Under the pieces are notes generated by a model, which worked only from the letters and a program-made list of their open reading frames with translations, was not told the DNA's origin and did no database searches. Positions 1-14,600 of a stretch of DNA of 64,000 nt are shown here, one piece after another. Every line of letters begins with the position of its first letter. The stretch's first letter is position 1. The DNA comes from Lingula anatina (taxonomy: Eukaryota > Brachiopoda > Lingulata > Lingulida > Lingulidae). A program made the position numbers and the translations under genes. The stretch is taken from NCBI RefSeq assembly GCF_001039355.2, contig NW_019775969.1:162500-226499 (forward strand), written 5' to 3'.

Positions 1-204
1 AAATACTAAACACTGTGCTTGTTTAGATTGTGTTGGTTGAGATTGCGCTGTGTTGAGAATTTGATTCGGTCGCAAATCACTGGAAACCGATCGCGCTCCT
101 TTTACTAAAACAATAATATTTTTAATAAACAAAAACTTTTCTCTACTATTTTGCGTTTAAGCAAATAAACTGTGGTTCAGTAATCGTTTTTATTATTATT
201 TCAG

Positions 205-386
205 GCCATTTCACTCAAGTTGTGTGGAAAGGAAGCAAGGAAATCGGTGTAGGGAGAGCCGTGGGACAAGATGGACGCGTATATGTCGTAGCTAACTATC
301 TTCCGCCGGGAAATATGCTCGGCGCTTTTAAAGAAAACGTGCTGCCGCCAAATTCAGTTCCGTCCAATGTTGTCAGTTTTGGCTAG
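205..386 (+). CDS. CAP-superfamily protein (GAPR-1/GLIPR2-like), last coding exon only
   Basis: This is the 3' terminal coding exon of a CAP (SCP/TAPS) domain gene whose earlier exons lie left of the window. A pyrimidine-rich tract ending in AG at 203-204 is the splice acceptor. The exon enters with one base of a Gly codon supplied by the previous exon and ends at TAG 384-386, giving about 60 residues. The CAP signature HFTQVVWKGSKEIG is intact, followed by the second conserved block NYLPPGN and a GAFKENV segment. That ending, with no cysteine-rich tail, resembles the cytoplasmic, Golgi-associated GAPR-1 (GLIPR2) type more than secreted CRISP or venom-allergen types. Catalytic or lipid-binding roles cannot be judged from this fragment. 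The family call is secure; the subfamily is inferred from the C-terminal half alone. Confidence 0.88.
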
Positions 387-2762
387 AGTAAAATCCTATT
401 TAAAGGTATGCAGAAAGATAAACTCAACCAACACCTAACATCCACTGCCAACAAGATGAGCAAACGCCATTAAAAAGATATAACCAGACAGAGAACAATG
501 TGACCGTGGTCTTACCAAGTGAGATTGAAGACAGGTGATTGCGCTGCAACTGAAGGGCCTTTGACCTGGTCCTCGCTGGCTCTTGCTCAATCCTGATTTA
601 AAGATGTACAGTGTAAGATTTTCCCGTGGAAAGCTCATGCTTAACGATCTTCTTGGGCGATTTTTACGCCCCTTTTCTCTGAATTGCCAACCTCTGGTCC
701 CTCTTTTCTGACACGAGACATAACTCCGCAACAACATGGGGAAATAAAAAAGTCCTTAGCCCACACTTAAGCGATCATGTTTCAAAATCATCATCCCTTC
801 GAGCTAGATTCTCGCACTGACTTTCGGTTGCCTACGATGAAAAACTGTGTGAAAGTTGACGGGCGGAAACGTTCCTACGCAAAAAAATTAATCTGGGTAT
901 TTTTGCGACGTTAATTTATGGCATTTAACTGTTAAAATTGTCAAAAAAAGTATTACTTGTTCTCAGATTAGTTCATCACGAAGTGGTAAAGGTACACTCC
1001 ATGGGTTTCAAAATCCCCCAAATGCTTATTTTGCCATCTACAGCTTCTTGTCAAACTTACATACACCGAAAAAATTATTATTTAACCCATTCAATTTTTT
1101 GGGAGAGTACCTGATGTTGATATTTCCATTAGAGCTTATAGGAAAATTATTGGCCAGTCATTTTAAGCTAAAATCAACCTTTGTAAATTTTATCAAAGGT
1201 CGAATCCAAGTGCAGAAAGGGATAGAGGAATGATTCGTGAGTACGAGAAAATTGCTTATTTTCCCGGGAATATCCTTTTTGGTAGGTAAATCTGATGGGG
1301 TGTACCTTTTACATGTCCTTATTTAAATACCTTCACTTTGTCACTTTAAAGGAATGGCCTAGTCCATTGGCAAATATATTTTGTATACACAAGGTTTATT
1401 TTATTATGAACATATTTTGGATAAATGATTAGATGTGTAAAATTAAATTGAAGAATATTTGGAGAAAAACCTGCTGCAGTAGAATGGGAATAGATCGTAG
1501 GTTAAATCTGCCTTTTTTCAGATCTCCAATCTTAGAGTGAACCATCTCATCATGAAGTAAATAGAAGCCCTTTGAAGATGTGTCGCATATGAAAGGCGAA
1601 CGTTTCAATTTCTTTATCATGCATGCAGAAATTAACTCATATAACATTTGAAGAAAAATATAGCTTATTTTATTGAATTAAACAGTGTACGTTCTAATAA
1701 TACTCATTTTTTTACGGTTTTTAAAAATGCATTTGCACACTGCGTTTTATTGATGAGTACAAAAATAAAACATTTTCAAACGAGTTTCTATTCTTTTTTG
1801 TACGCCAATGTGTTCCAGTTTGGCTAAATGCGTAATATGAACGCAATGAGAAAGTTAATGTGACATAACTACAGCATACATGTAAGTGCACAGGTTAAGA
1901 TACAAATGTAGAGTACATATACAATTTTCTTATACCACAACACCAGCCAATGTTGGTTCTACACAGAATCTAGTGATCAATCAACTGCTGTGTTAGCTTT
2001 TAACTGAAAGCTACACATTGCAATCTTTAATCAAATGAAAAAAATGATGGTTAAGGAGCCTGATATGTTCCCAATATATTAAAACGTAGACATAAAACGC
2101 ATACACAAAAACCCTGCCTTCTGCACATCTTGATATTCAAAGTTTCAGTTCTGTTACCAAAACCGTTAATGAAATAAACTCGCGCAAAACCAGACAAAAT
2201 TATCACTGTATATAACATATGGTAAAAAGTGTAACTTATAAAATGTGTCAACTACATAACAAAGAGTTTTATTGAATTAAATGAATATGACCTATATGTA
2301 TATATCACCAAATAATATGATTATGCATTATATAAATTCATATGATTATGATTTTAATCATCTGGGTGAATAAGAGTGAAAAAAATTAATTAGTGTTGAA
2401 CTTGTGAAAGTAAATGCTTTTTAATTAGAATTCAATGGAGTATGTGCAAAATCGTTATAACATTTTTTCCGATTTCTTGATTATACTTCGACATTATGCA
2501 AATTTTTCTCTTTTTGACATGTAAACCCTCAGATTATATTTAAAGTAGGTAGAATCCACTTTACGGTTACATTTGCTGTTTCCCTTTCACTGCAAAAAGG
2601 AAACTATTTTGCATGGGTCGAAATTCCATCGACTTAAAAGCATGCCGAGGGTTGTTATTAAGCGGCATGTGAACTGAATTGTGACAACAAAACTTTTTTA
2701 GTAAAAACTTGTCTCTTCACATTTTAACTTTTAATGGTACTCAGGCAGTGCAATCAGACGAC
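387..2762. other. gene-free spacer between CAP exon and SLC4 3' end
   Basis: This AT-rich stretch holds the 3' UTR of the CAP gene on its left and the 3' UTR of the minus-strand SLC4 gene on its right. The two genes are therefore tail to tail. Open frames here are short and show no recognisable protein motif. Near 986-1002 and 1293-1312 a short AAAGGTACAC-type sequence recurs in inverted orientation; it might bound a degraded short element, but I could not define ends. Confidence 0.6.
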
Positions 2763-5700
2763 TCATAAGCGGCTGCTCTCAATGCCTACGACCACCTCAT
2801 TCATTTTCTTTTCGTCTTCAGTATCAGTAACGGCTTCACCATTTGACACCGTTGTTCCATTTTGCTTTGCCTCTTCTGTCTGTTTCATTTCCATCTCCTT
2901 AGCTTCCTCAGCCTGTAAAAAGATGCACAATTTGGTAACAATATTCGAAACATCAAATCTGCATCAAGTTCCTATTTATTTTTATAATTATAATCATTAC
3001 GCTGATTCTTATTACTACTCTAATTATAAATATCTATTTCTGTATACCATTTCCAACTACTGATGTACGTGGTTAATTGTTAAAGGAATAACAACTCTTC
3101 TCATGAGATCTATATTTCACAATAAATACACTGTAAACGACACATAGAAATATAACATATTCTATTTTACCAAAAAAAAAAAAAAAAAAAACAGTTACAG
3201 TTACAGTTACAGTAACAGTAAGCAGTTACAGTAATTAATATGAAATATGTGCATGGCATCTGACCACGTGGCCTCCATAGATGGTTATACTCTCTAATAA
3301 TCTCTTAAGAGACTATTTAAAAAAAAATTTTAGAAAAGAAAAAACAGGGACTAACTTTGAATGTAGAAATGGATTCATTTTCCATTGGTAAGTATGGGAA
3401 AATTGCTGTTTTCCCCAGGAAAATTCACTTTTTTTTTTGCCAAAATGAACAGTTGTTATCCCTTTAACGCTCGTCCACATTAGTTTCCTGCAGCACAGTT
3501 TTTAAAAATACCTTCTTGGCCTTCGACTTGGACTCTGGCAGTAAGTTGTCCAGCCAGAACAGTTCTCTCATGTTGAAGATATGCTCCATCAGTTTCCTGG
3601 CAACGCACATGAGCAGGACCTAGACAAGGATGACATGAATGTTTTAATAGGATGGAAAACATTCATAGATGCAAGGAACGGGAGATTGGTCGTTGTGGTA
3701 CAAACAATAACAGCACCCAAATCATAACTCAAAACTGTTTTGTATAAACCCTTACACTGTCACCTACTTACATGTATGTTCTAGTTTTTTTTCCCAAATA
3801 TAAAACAGAAATATAGGATTCACCAACTATAATAGAACCATTTCTGAAACTGTGGAAAGTACTGAAGGTATCATAATAAAGATAAGATAAGCTTAACTTC
3901 CATATCTCGCCTGTACTCTTCTTATTCACTGAGCCACATATCGCTGTCTCAAATATCCACCTTAACAGAATATCAGGCTTTAACGACCACCCAGTTATAC
4001 TCACCATAAGTGGAAACGCCATAGAGATTATGTTAATTGACTTCACCACCCAAAGTAGTGCAAAGCACACAATTTGAATGATGGTGAAAAGGTGAACTCG
4101 ACGCGTCTTGACGTGGCGCAAAAACATATAGTCCGGTTGGTATTTCTGGGGCATGAACATGATGAGGACTCTCTGCACAACCTGCAGTTATTAGAAAGTT
4201 TAGTAGACTAATGGATTATCATCAAGTGAAATAAATGAGGTTCTTTAATATAAATTTTAAATCTTACTGCAAGTTTCATGAAAGAATTGTAGTCAAATTA
4301 CTATAAAATTTATAGCTGTTTACACGCAGCCATTCTCGACTTTCGATAAGTAAAACCAGAACTGAGGGTTTAATACATTGCACTTAGAGGTAGCTAGGTA
4401 GAACGTTTTGTACCGGTAAAATTGACAAATATTTGAATTGGAAAACTGAAAGGTGACAGGTTCCTTGTCCATATGCATTCTTCGACATGGCCAGTAACTG
4501 AACGCCTTTACAACTTACCTCTTTATCGTACAGTGACGATACACCCATGTACAGAAACACGCCATAGAGAATGGGCATCGGTATATACTGAAGGAAAAAG
4601 AAAGACAATTACAAATAAAAAATACATAATACTGCATCGGACGAAATATATGTTTCAGAGCATTGAGTACTCAAGCCTTATTGAGGTGTCTAACGCCTGT
4701 GATACATGTGTATTAATGGTACTTACGTTTAGAAACGACGACATGAGGACAGAACAACCAAGAACCGTGTAGACCAGTAACCCGGTGACTCGCTGCTCCC
4801 TGGGTACAAAAATCGCAATATTTATCACTCAACAGACAAGATAATACACCTACACGTGCTTTTAGAAAGGAACTTGCTTAACATGCGTATTTAGATCCTG
4901 GATTATACGGATTAAGATTTGTTCAATATTTTAAAGACGCGATGGGGTTCAAAGAGAGATCTGTAGAAAGGAAGATCCAAGGGTTATCAGTGATTACTTC
5001 CATTTTACTGAAGACTTCTTTTAAATTTCCGAGCCAAAATTATTTAAAGCTTTCTGTTGAAGGAGCAGAGCCTTCATTAATTGTACATAGAAAATCATGT
5101 CATTCTATAGGTGCTATGCAGAGGCACAACACAAATAATGCATAAAATTAAACAGTAAGGGCAGTTAAAATAAGGTCACTAGACAGTCAGAGTTATCAAT
5201 ATATTCAATATAACACATTCCACTGATATCAGTAGAGCCTTTTGCAGCCATATCAAACTAAAAACAAGATAAAACGGTCACCTCACTCCCAGGAACGTTG
5301 GTTTCTCCCCAGGCGCCTTGCACTCGCTGGTCATCTTGAGACTGTTGACGTGGGACATTGACCGCACGGTCGCCGCCACCATCCAGGGAAGGCCCAGGGC
5401 CGAGCACACAGCAATCTGTATAGCTACTATGAATATGTCCAGGTGGTAGCCGCCGCCTTTCTGTAAGTAATAAAATTGTAATAAAAGTACACAGTATACT
5501 TCTTTCACAGTGATACGGCACCAAAATTTAAATATGATTGCTCAAAGGTGGAAGTAACTGAAAGTCAAAGCTAATTATTCTCAAAAATCGCAATTTTAAA
5601 ACTTTTGAATAATTCTAAAATGGCTAAAATTTACAGTGGATGAACAAAAGGGTTAGTGAGACTTTTAGATTGGGGGCTTAAAGAACAAAAATACGTGGCT

Positions 5701-8319
5701 CTGCAACCACTTTTCCTTCTAAAACTTTTTTTAAATGATTAGTTATCAACATGAAATTCTGTAAAATGTATCCATATATATGTTTCAAGAAAACTTACCT
5801 TTAGCTTGTTTTCTTTCCTGTTTACGATGACAGAGGTGATCTGCTGGGCCAGGAAGACCAGAATGGACACCAGAAGAGCCGGCAAGATGGCGGCAACGAT
5901 TGTCCACCATGCGTTTTTGCCCATGGGATCTATAATCCAACTGCGGTCGTACGACGGCTGGAAAAAAGACGTCGTCAGTTCGGTGCACTGAATAATTCTC
6001 CTCTTTAAAATGGCAATCCTTTGGACAAATTTGTTATAAAACTTGAAAGAGCAATTTCAAATAAAATCTTTTGAAAAATTAACTTCGACGGACAGTTTGC
6101 AGTCAATAACCTCACAACAAACAAGAATAGCAATTTACTGAATGGAAACACAATTGGATATTACTGAGTGGAAACACAACTGGATATTACTGGGTGGAAA
6201 CACAAATGGATATTACTGAGTGGAAACACAATTGGATATTACTGAGTGGAAACACAATTGGATATTACTGAGTGGAAACACAACTGGATATTACTGAGTG
6301 GAAACACAATTGGATATTACTGAGTGGAAACACAACTGGATATTACTGAGTGGAAACACAATTGGATATTACCTTGACCTCCGTTGGTACTTTGAGCTTT
6401 GGTGTCTCTATGTCTACCAGTCGGTCCAGTGTCACCATGGCTGCTATTGCCAAGGGGACAGCAAAATCACCCAGCAGAGAGCGGACCTGAAGTAAACAAT
6501 CACTGTTAAAAACAGAACAACTTACGAAACTCTATTCAGACCTTCAATACACAATCAGCATACCGATATTTTGACCAAAATCTCTTCGCTTTTATCCTTT
6601 CATCTATTGTAATTTTGTTTACGCTAAACATTTATGCTACCAAACCGAGCAACAGGGTAGTCCCAAACTATCAAATATAGCCTTCATTGTTAGGATACCT
6701 ACCTTAAACAGTCTTAAACATATAGATGTTATGCGGGCAGTACTTTATCAGTTGCTGCATTAATCTACCAACCAGTGGGCAATTTTAATTAGGTAAGACA
6801 CACATGAAGTTGTAGACTACATGTGGATTGCGATGATTTTATTCAAGAAGAAAAAAAATTAGTAAAATTAGTACACTTTACCTTTGAGTGAAGGTAACCA
6901 CTACGCTGGAAGGACTTCAAAGCCATTATAATGCCAAAAGTTCCCATGAAAAGCCAGGTGGAAAACAAGAAAACATCCGCTTTGTACTTAGTATGGTCAT
7001 AACATTCTGCCCCTTCCAACTGACCTCCCAAAGCATCACATCCACTAACTACAACATCGTGAAAATGTGTAAGCTCTTCATAGAGGCTGTAGTTGGCATT
7101 CTTTAGAACATCGCTTGGATCAAACTTGATGACACCATTTACGTCAGCTGTGATGTTATCTATGTTCGAAATGATGACGTCACTTGTGTTGAGTCTTCTT
7201 ACGCAGTCGCACAAATGAGCATCCGGTGGTGCGGTATGAGACTTGAATGGTGCCTCATTCAGGATGTTGAATGTCTTCTCAAAAGCGTCAAATACGAAAA
7301 TGATGGCGATCAACATTGCAAAACTCTCCATCGTAAACTTTGTTATGTATCTCACCATGGCGCTAAAATCAAATGCCACTACTACCAGTAAGATTACACA
7401 GGTCCACATGCCTACCCAAAACCGGAAGGGATAGTAATCAATGCCGTTCTCCCTGAAAAAATTTGAAAGTTTATTTTGAAAGTTTATGTCTTTGTTACAT
7501 GTAATCAAATCGACTGTTATTCCTTAATACATGTACGACAACTCTTAATTGTTTGTCTTTGTTTCCTTTAAAACTTTCACATAACGAAATTCACTATTAC
7601 CAAGTAGGCCTACAGAGCTTAAAACAAATTCACTTACACGCAGAAGGAATAAAACAACCCCTCAAACAACAAAAACGGGCCAGTACTACCCAAAATGGAG
7701 AGTGGCTGCCCCGAAAATAGCACGTAGACAATACCACAGGAACCCGCCGCCAATAGGTTCTCCACATTGCCCTGAGGTAAAGACAATTGATGAATGTCCA
7801 TTAATTAAAGATACATACAAAGTCAATTGTTTGTCACAAAAACCAACCAAATGCCAGCTTATAGTTTCAAGTAGTATAACTTAGAGAATTACCAAAAGGC
7901 ATTGTTTAATTTTACCCGAAAGTGATGTTTGAACAGATTTTTTCTGCTAGCATTCTATGCAGTATGTCAATGGAGCAGAAAAGTAGGTCACGAAAGTAGG
8001 TTAAATTTCCGACCAAAAATTTAAAGAAAGGAGCACTCTAAAGCTCTTTTATGGCTGATCGGATGATTCATTCATTTTATCCCTTGGCATGTCGAATTGA
8101 TTAGAGTCGTATAAGAAACTAGTAGAAGTGGTTTACATGTGTTACTGGGAATCCACGCTCCACCGATGCTCGGTTCGAATGTACCTTTAAGAGATTTTGT
8201 ATTACCGAAAATGCAATGCCTTTTTATGTAGAATAACTTTTAAATAATGATTTATTGAAAAGAATCTGTAGTTTTCAAAGCACTACACAATATGAAGTAC
8301 ATGCTGATTGGTTGAACAT

Positions 8320-8368
<49 letters not shown>

Positions 8369-11361
8369 CCATTCGTTGTTCTGTTGCTATCCCCAGCAAT
8401 CCACCAAAGGTCATGTTGGCAGCTAACATGGCAAAGTACAAAAAGATGAACGTCCCCAAACACTGCACGTGCAGTGCATCTTTAAAGTCACTTGCGTAAA
8501 AACTCCACTTTCTTTTAACGTCTTGAACCAATCCGCCAAATAATCTACATAAAGAAAATGGATATTCGTCACTTAAAGGGTCTATTTTTTGACAGAGATA
8601 AGCACCTGTAGGGGCACAATATGAGCAAGATAAAAAAAATGAATAAACTTCAAGGCACTTTTATTAAATGTTGTCAAGTGGGCTCGTTTTTTTTTTCGTA
8701 TTTTTCACATTGCTTTATGTTTCTATATTATGAATTCACATACTTCCCAGTCCTGGACAACATGATTTCCTCGGACACACCAGTTTCCCGCGCATGCTCA
8801 TCCTCGTCCTCCGAGTCAGAATGCTGGTCGTCTGGCAAAATATGCTTCTGGTGATCGAGATTACATATGGTCTTTGCAGCCTTCCGCCTTTGAGTCTAAA
8901 ATTATGTCGTAACAAATATCAAATCATACAAAAACATTCTTTGTCAAATGAGAGGCAACCACCATCATATCACCACGCTTAAAGGACATCCTTAATGCTT
9001 TGGTAGCTAATTTGAAAGCATTTGTCCAAAATAACTAAAGCAACAGAATTTGAGAATATGGAATAGGGGTGCCCGCCCATAACAAGATCAACACCACTTG
9101 TACTTTTTTACTTGTTTGCGCACTACATTTTAGAATTCTTTTTATTTTAACATCCTTATTTGTTAATCAAGGATTCGTATTGAAACAAAGGTTTTAATCA
9201 AAGCCAACTTCAGAATATGTCCTCCCGATGTATTTTACAGTCTGGATATTCATTCATCAACATATTCTCCTTTCCTCGCGAGCCGTACCTGTGCTGGAAC
9301 ATTTTGAGGCGGGTCGATTCTAATGGAAGGATCCCATTCACTGGGTGGCAGCAGTGTCGAATTTATCAGAAACTCGTCTATGGCGAGCATGATGTCATGT
9401 TTAGAGCGTGCTTTGTAAGCGACTTCTTTGAACACCTAAAATACAAATATAAGCCTTTAAGTGCATTTTCCATTTTTCCCCTTCGTTTCAAAGTTCTGTC
9501 CAATTTCATTCTAGCATCATACAAATAACCAGTTAATGTCAAATAATAGGTTAAAAAACAGAGAAATATTGCTACTTTGAAGTTAATCCCTTTTCTCATG
9601 ATGCATAGTTATGTCTATTTACTATGATGTGGAAAAAATACAAGCACTCCGCTCTGGGTATAACTGACAACAAAGTAATGAAAATAACGAGTACGGAGAA
9701 TATGATTTCTTAGTCCCTCTATCCAGTAATGTCACCAAACAATCAAGAATAAGTGAACATTAAAAAAATACCTCATCGCTCATCAGAGTCCCCATGACGC
9801 GCCCCATTTCCTCGTAGTTGATGACGTTCTGTCCGCCTTTGGGGGCCAGAAGAAACAAAATGAACCTGCTTGGAAGGTGGACCTCCGTCATGTCTCCCAG
9901 TACTACACCCGAAGAAAGCCGAGCAAGGACGAACATGGGATGAGAGAGAAAATCTGCCTCGCCCACGCAGATATTGCACGCTTCAGCGCCTGGTGGAATC
10001 TTTCGCAAAAAGTTGCGATTTGGCTACAAATAAAACTTCAGAAAATAAGCGAAAGCGTCCTAGCATTAATCTATTGGTTGAACTTTTTTGAGATTCACTA
10101 CTTCAAGCGGTTAAGGCAGAAGGCTTTACAGCCTGCTATATACCGGTCGTTCTGTATTAGCAAAAAGTTTCAAACTGGAAAAGTCATTTAATAATGCTTA
10201 TCCCATGATGTGGTAATAGACTGTGAAGTATCTTAACATACGTTTTAAAGTTTTATACCAATAGCAACATACAGGTTGCACTAAAGGCATGGCCTTTCAA
10301 ATAAAATTTATTATTCACACATGTACAATAATATTTTTAACCATTGCATATTGAATATCGAAACATGGTCATGATACGCCGATGATTTCTACCTTGTATT
10401 CCGTTTTGAGCACTGGCCCCAAAACATCTTTTCCCTCCATCTCCAGGCGTTCAGCACTGTCTTGCCTAGGCGGAACATCGGGGGAATCGGGAAACTCGGG
10501 CTCATAATCCCACTCGGAATCCCCCATTCGGTCTACTCCGTCGGTCTCGTGACCCGTGTCTTCGTCATCTGACGTCATGCGGAAACTCTTGAAGCTACTG
10601 GAGATGGACGAGGCCCGCTGTCGTACAGATGGAGCTGTAATCGGACAATATCATTCAATCAAATACGAAATTCGAATGAAAGCATTGAGAAATGTGCTAA
10701 TTCTAGCTTTGCGTTACGAATAGGCCCTATACACCCATCCGCATAAAGAAGCGCAAAAATTATTTTAAAAGTCAACCATCCACATACAAAATCATATACC
10801 CGATACGTGTAATCATACTTGAAAATTACTACTTTCGCGTTTTGAAGTGATGATTTTTCTTTTGCCTTTCTTATATTGTCTCCGTGCTTATTATCATAAT
10901 GAGGAATCTATCTTATAAGCTGATTATCAGTACATATTGACATTGTATAAAATCTATATACGAGAGAAACGAAGAGAGCATGATACAACAACTAAGGTGA
11001 ATTTTTTTATCTTGCATCACAAACTGGCGATAATGTTAGTCTTCATCGTGATATTTTCTTTCAGTCCTTATATGCAATTTCATATAAAGTTTTTTCAAAG
11101 AGCGTCTTATCAATTTTTACGATATGACAATACGGCGGTAGTGGTGATGATGAATTCACTTACACGGCGGCACGCGCATAGAACTCGTGTACTGTTGTGC
11201 GGTGACGTCAACGGTGGGAGCCCTGATCTTGGACCTTTTCTCGTGTGGATGATGGTGTTTCCGAAGAAAGACCTCTATCACTTTTTCAAGATCAAGGCCG
11301 TGGTATTGTGACTTCATCAGGCGATACACGAGCATGTCTAGAAAATAAATGCTGTTTGAAA

Positions 11362-11411
<50 letters not shown>

Positions 11412-11555
11412 GAGATAGAAGAAAGAAAATGGAAAGGTACAAATTAAATCTGATTATCAAAAAGCGCGAAAACTTATCGATAAAATAAAAACAGCGATAT
11501 TGAGAGGAAATCCATCACATACGGTTTGATAAGCACCTGACAACTTTCAAATAGA

Positions 11556-11600
<45 letters not shown>

Positions 11601-14600
11601 TACATACCAGACACCTCCAGTAGGTCTGAACCATCCAGATCAAGAATGACCACGCCGTCATGTATGATTTCCTTCAGCTCTTTAAGGTACTTGTAAGACA
11701 ACGTGGCCACGCGGGGCTTAGACCAACGCTTACCACCGGGCTCCAACACTTCCTCGAACTTAACCCATCTACGAACAAATAATACAATTCATAACGTACT
11801 TTGTTAGAGAGAATATTTCTTTCACAGAAGAACTCCCAATTCTATAGGTTTCAAAATCATTTTCAGCCTTAATCAAGTGGTCTTTGTTTAAACACTTTAA
11901 AAAAGATAAAAACCAATAAGCCCGCTGTTAAGGGAAAGGGGTATAAAGAGTATCTTAAATATTACACTTAATGTATTTTTTCACCTGGCAGTTTCCATCC
12001 ATTCCTCCATTTCCACTCCTTTCATCTTCTTCAACACAGACAGTTCGCAAAACAGGTCCTTCGGCTCCAACTGAATATGACCGGAGTCGATGTTGATGGA
12101 AAAATCCACCTTCTTGCGCTTATGAAATGGATTATGAGGCAGCGCATCTGAAAACGATCAAATTTTCCATCAGGATTAAGTAGAAAAATACCATTATCAG
12201 GAAAATTTTCTCTGACACGCAAACGCAGTTTGTAAAATGCTTTCTACTAATTTGAGGAATGTTGCACAGAAACGGGGATTTGGATATATAAATATATATT
12301 ACTATATATTATTTTATTTTGGACGGCCAGAGTTATGCAGACTGCACGTTTTAGAACACCAGTAAAAGTTAACCAATCTCGTTATTATAAAAATCGATCA
12401 GTCGGAATCCTCAAACACATCACCTATACATATTATTTTTAAAAGACGAGACACGGGCTAATCCTTTTAACATGTAAACGGTGAGTTAAACCATTACCAT
12501 CACAAATATCTATAAATAGGTAAAACCAGGGAATATAATTCCCTGGTAAAACTAAATGGAAACAAAATTGATTCAGAAGTCACAAATAGGTGGCGACACT
12601 AGACTGGCGAATGCATGGAGATCTGAGCTCACAGACAGTTAATGGACCCATGAATTGCATTTTACATGCCGAGCGTCCCCAGGTTTGTCTATTTAAACAG
12701 CATTTGTATGGCTCACATCCCAATTGAACTTTCCCCACAAAAACGTATGTTTAATACTTAAAATGCGTATGATTTTGAAAGCTGTCGGCCGGTTTATGAT
12801 CAATCACGCATGCTCCCTTCTAGATCAAGTAAATGAGATGAATACGTGACATATAGCTCTGGATGTGATCAGATTGTTTTGCTCTCTAAGTGATCAATAT
12901 TAACTGATTTGGTTAACTTTGGCTGTTAAAAATCTGCAGTAAGTATATTCTATATGCAAATAAATTGTACTTAAGATCATAAACTTGGGTAAGCAGCCTA
13001 CAAATGACATTTTTAAACTGAGGTGAACGGTATGACAGTGTAGGCCAAACTTTAGTCAGTTTTCCTTTTGGTTGATTTTGGGTTTGCACTTACAATACAA
13101 CACAAATACGAGACCCTTCTTTTGTAAAACGATCATCCTGAAAAACTGTATGTGAAAACGTCTGTAGTTTACTTACGTTTCTTTGGCTGCTCCTTGTCTC
13201 CATGCTTTTGTGCTGACTATAAGATGAAAGAACAGAAAGTATTAGATAGTCACCGTAGGTCTAAAATCGTCGAAATAAATTTGAAACTATAATACAAATA
13301 ACACGCTGATGGATGGAAATAGGCAACATGATAGTATGCTACATGTTTGATTTCAACTAAAATTTGCAGAGCCGAGAAAAGATAAAAATATACAATAGCC
13401 TCTCTCTCTCTCTCTCTCATGCTTACTACCTTAGCCAGCATAAAATGTATTAGTTAAATGCTAGTTGCAAACGTTTGGTTTATTTTTATTCATTCTTGCA
13501 AACTGATGTGGATTTTTTATTTTATTTCGTGACTGTAACGGATCGTTATCGTTTCTGGTTTTCCCGATAACGTCAAAAAATCGATACGATGTCACGCACA
13601 GTGTCAAACTGAAGAAAATCATCGCCCTTACTTTTGTATTACCGTGAAGATTTCGATGATACAAGACGTACTTAAAATACCTTTATTAAAATTCCACATG
13701 TTACGACTTCAAAGTAGTTGAAACATCTTAAAGCTCTCGAACTATGTAACAAATTACGAATATTTTTCTCCAAAAGACATATGTGGTGATTTATAAAAAA
13801 AAATTAAAATTCAACAATGCTTACATAAACAAATTGAGGGAAACTTAGTTCGTACGTGACAATTATTTCAGAAATAAGAGTAATGAGTACTTATCTTGAA
13901 TGCAAATGTCGTACATGGTAAATAAATTGTTTCGTCATATGACTAAACAAACAATTAATATGCAAGCGTGGGTATGTAACACACATTACCATTGAGTCGT
14001 TTCTATTTTCCACTGCTAACCTTCATTAAAATCTTGTCGTTAATGCTTGTTATGCGCTTAACGCTTTCAAATTATTCATGGCAACTTTTATTCATTTCAC
14101 TTGGTGACAGAAAGAAACCACAGAACGGAAAACAACACATTTCAAGTGCTGTGAATAAAATCATTACCATACTGTTTGTATGGCAAAAGTCAACTTTCAC
14201 AGACCCACTCATATCTTCGCTTATGGCGCATATTTCTTCTATAGTACACGTGCAACGCGTCAACCGTTAGCCGTACAAAAAGTATTAAAAACAAATCATC
14301 AAATCCCGGAAACAAACGATAAGGGTCTTAGTTCAAAATCCATATCACACTGTGTTCCAACTAATATCTATATATATTCATTTTGCATTTAAAAAACAAC
14401 TATAGGGAAACTTCTTTCAAAACAACAAAAATGGTTTTGACATTCCATCTTTATAATTTCGTGTCAAATAAACGAAAATAAATGAATAAAACCTCTCAAT
14501 CCTTTCTTCCCTAAAAGACACCCTTAAAACTGGACTATTTGGCCAAAAAGCAGTAAGCCACATGTATGACGCCTATTTGAACAACAACGAGTAACTCATT

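Noticed and set aside
986-1312. Possible terminal inverted repeats (AAAGGTACAC and GTGTACCTTT) about 320 bases apart
   Set aside because: The match is only about 14 bases, with no target duplication and no second copy in the window; chance cannot be excluded.
6143-6372. Regularly spaced repeats resembling a CRISPR array
   Set aside because: Units are directly head to tail with no unique spacers, in a eukaryotic intron; it is a minisatellite.
8275-8531. Ser/Leu-rich and Arg/Glu-rich frames across the GA repeat
   Set aside because: They are translations of the microsatellite joined to SLC4 exon 10 sequence read through its donor.
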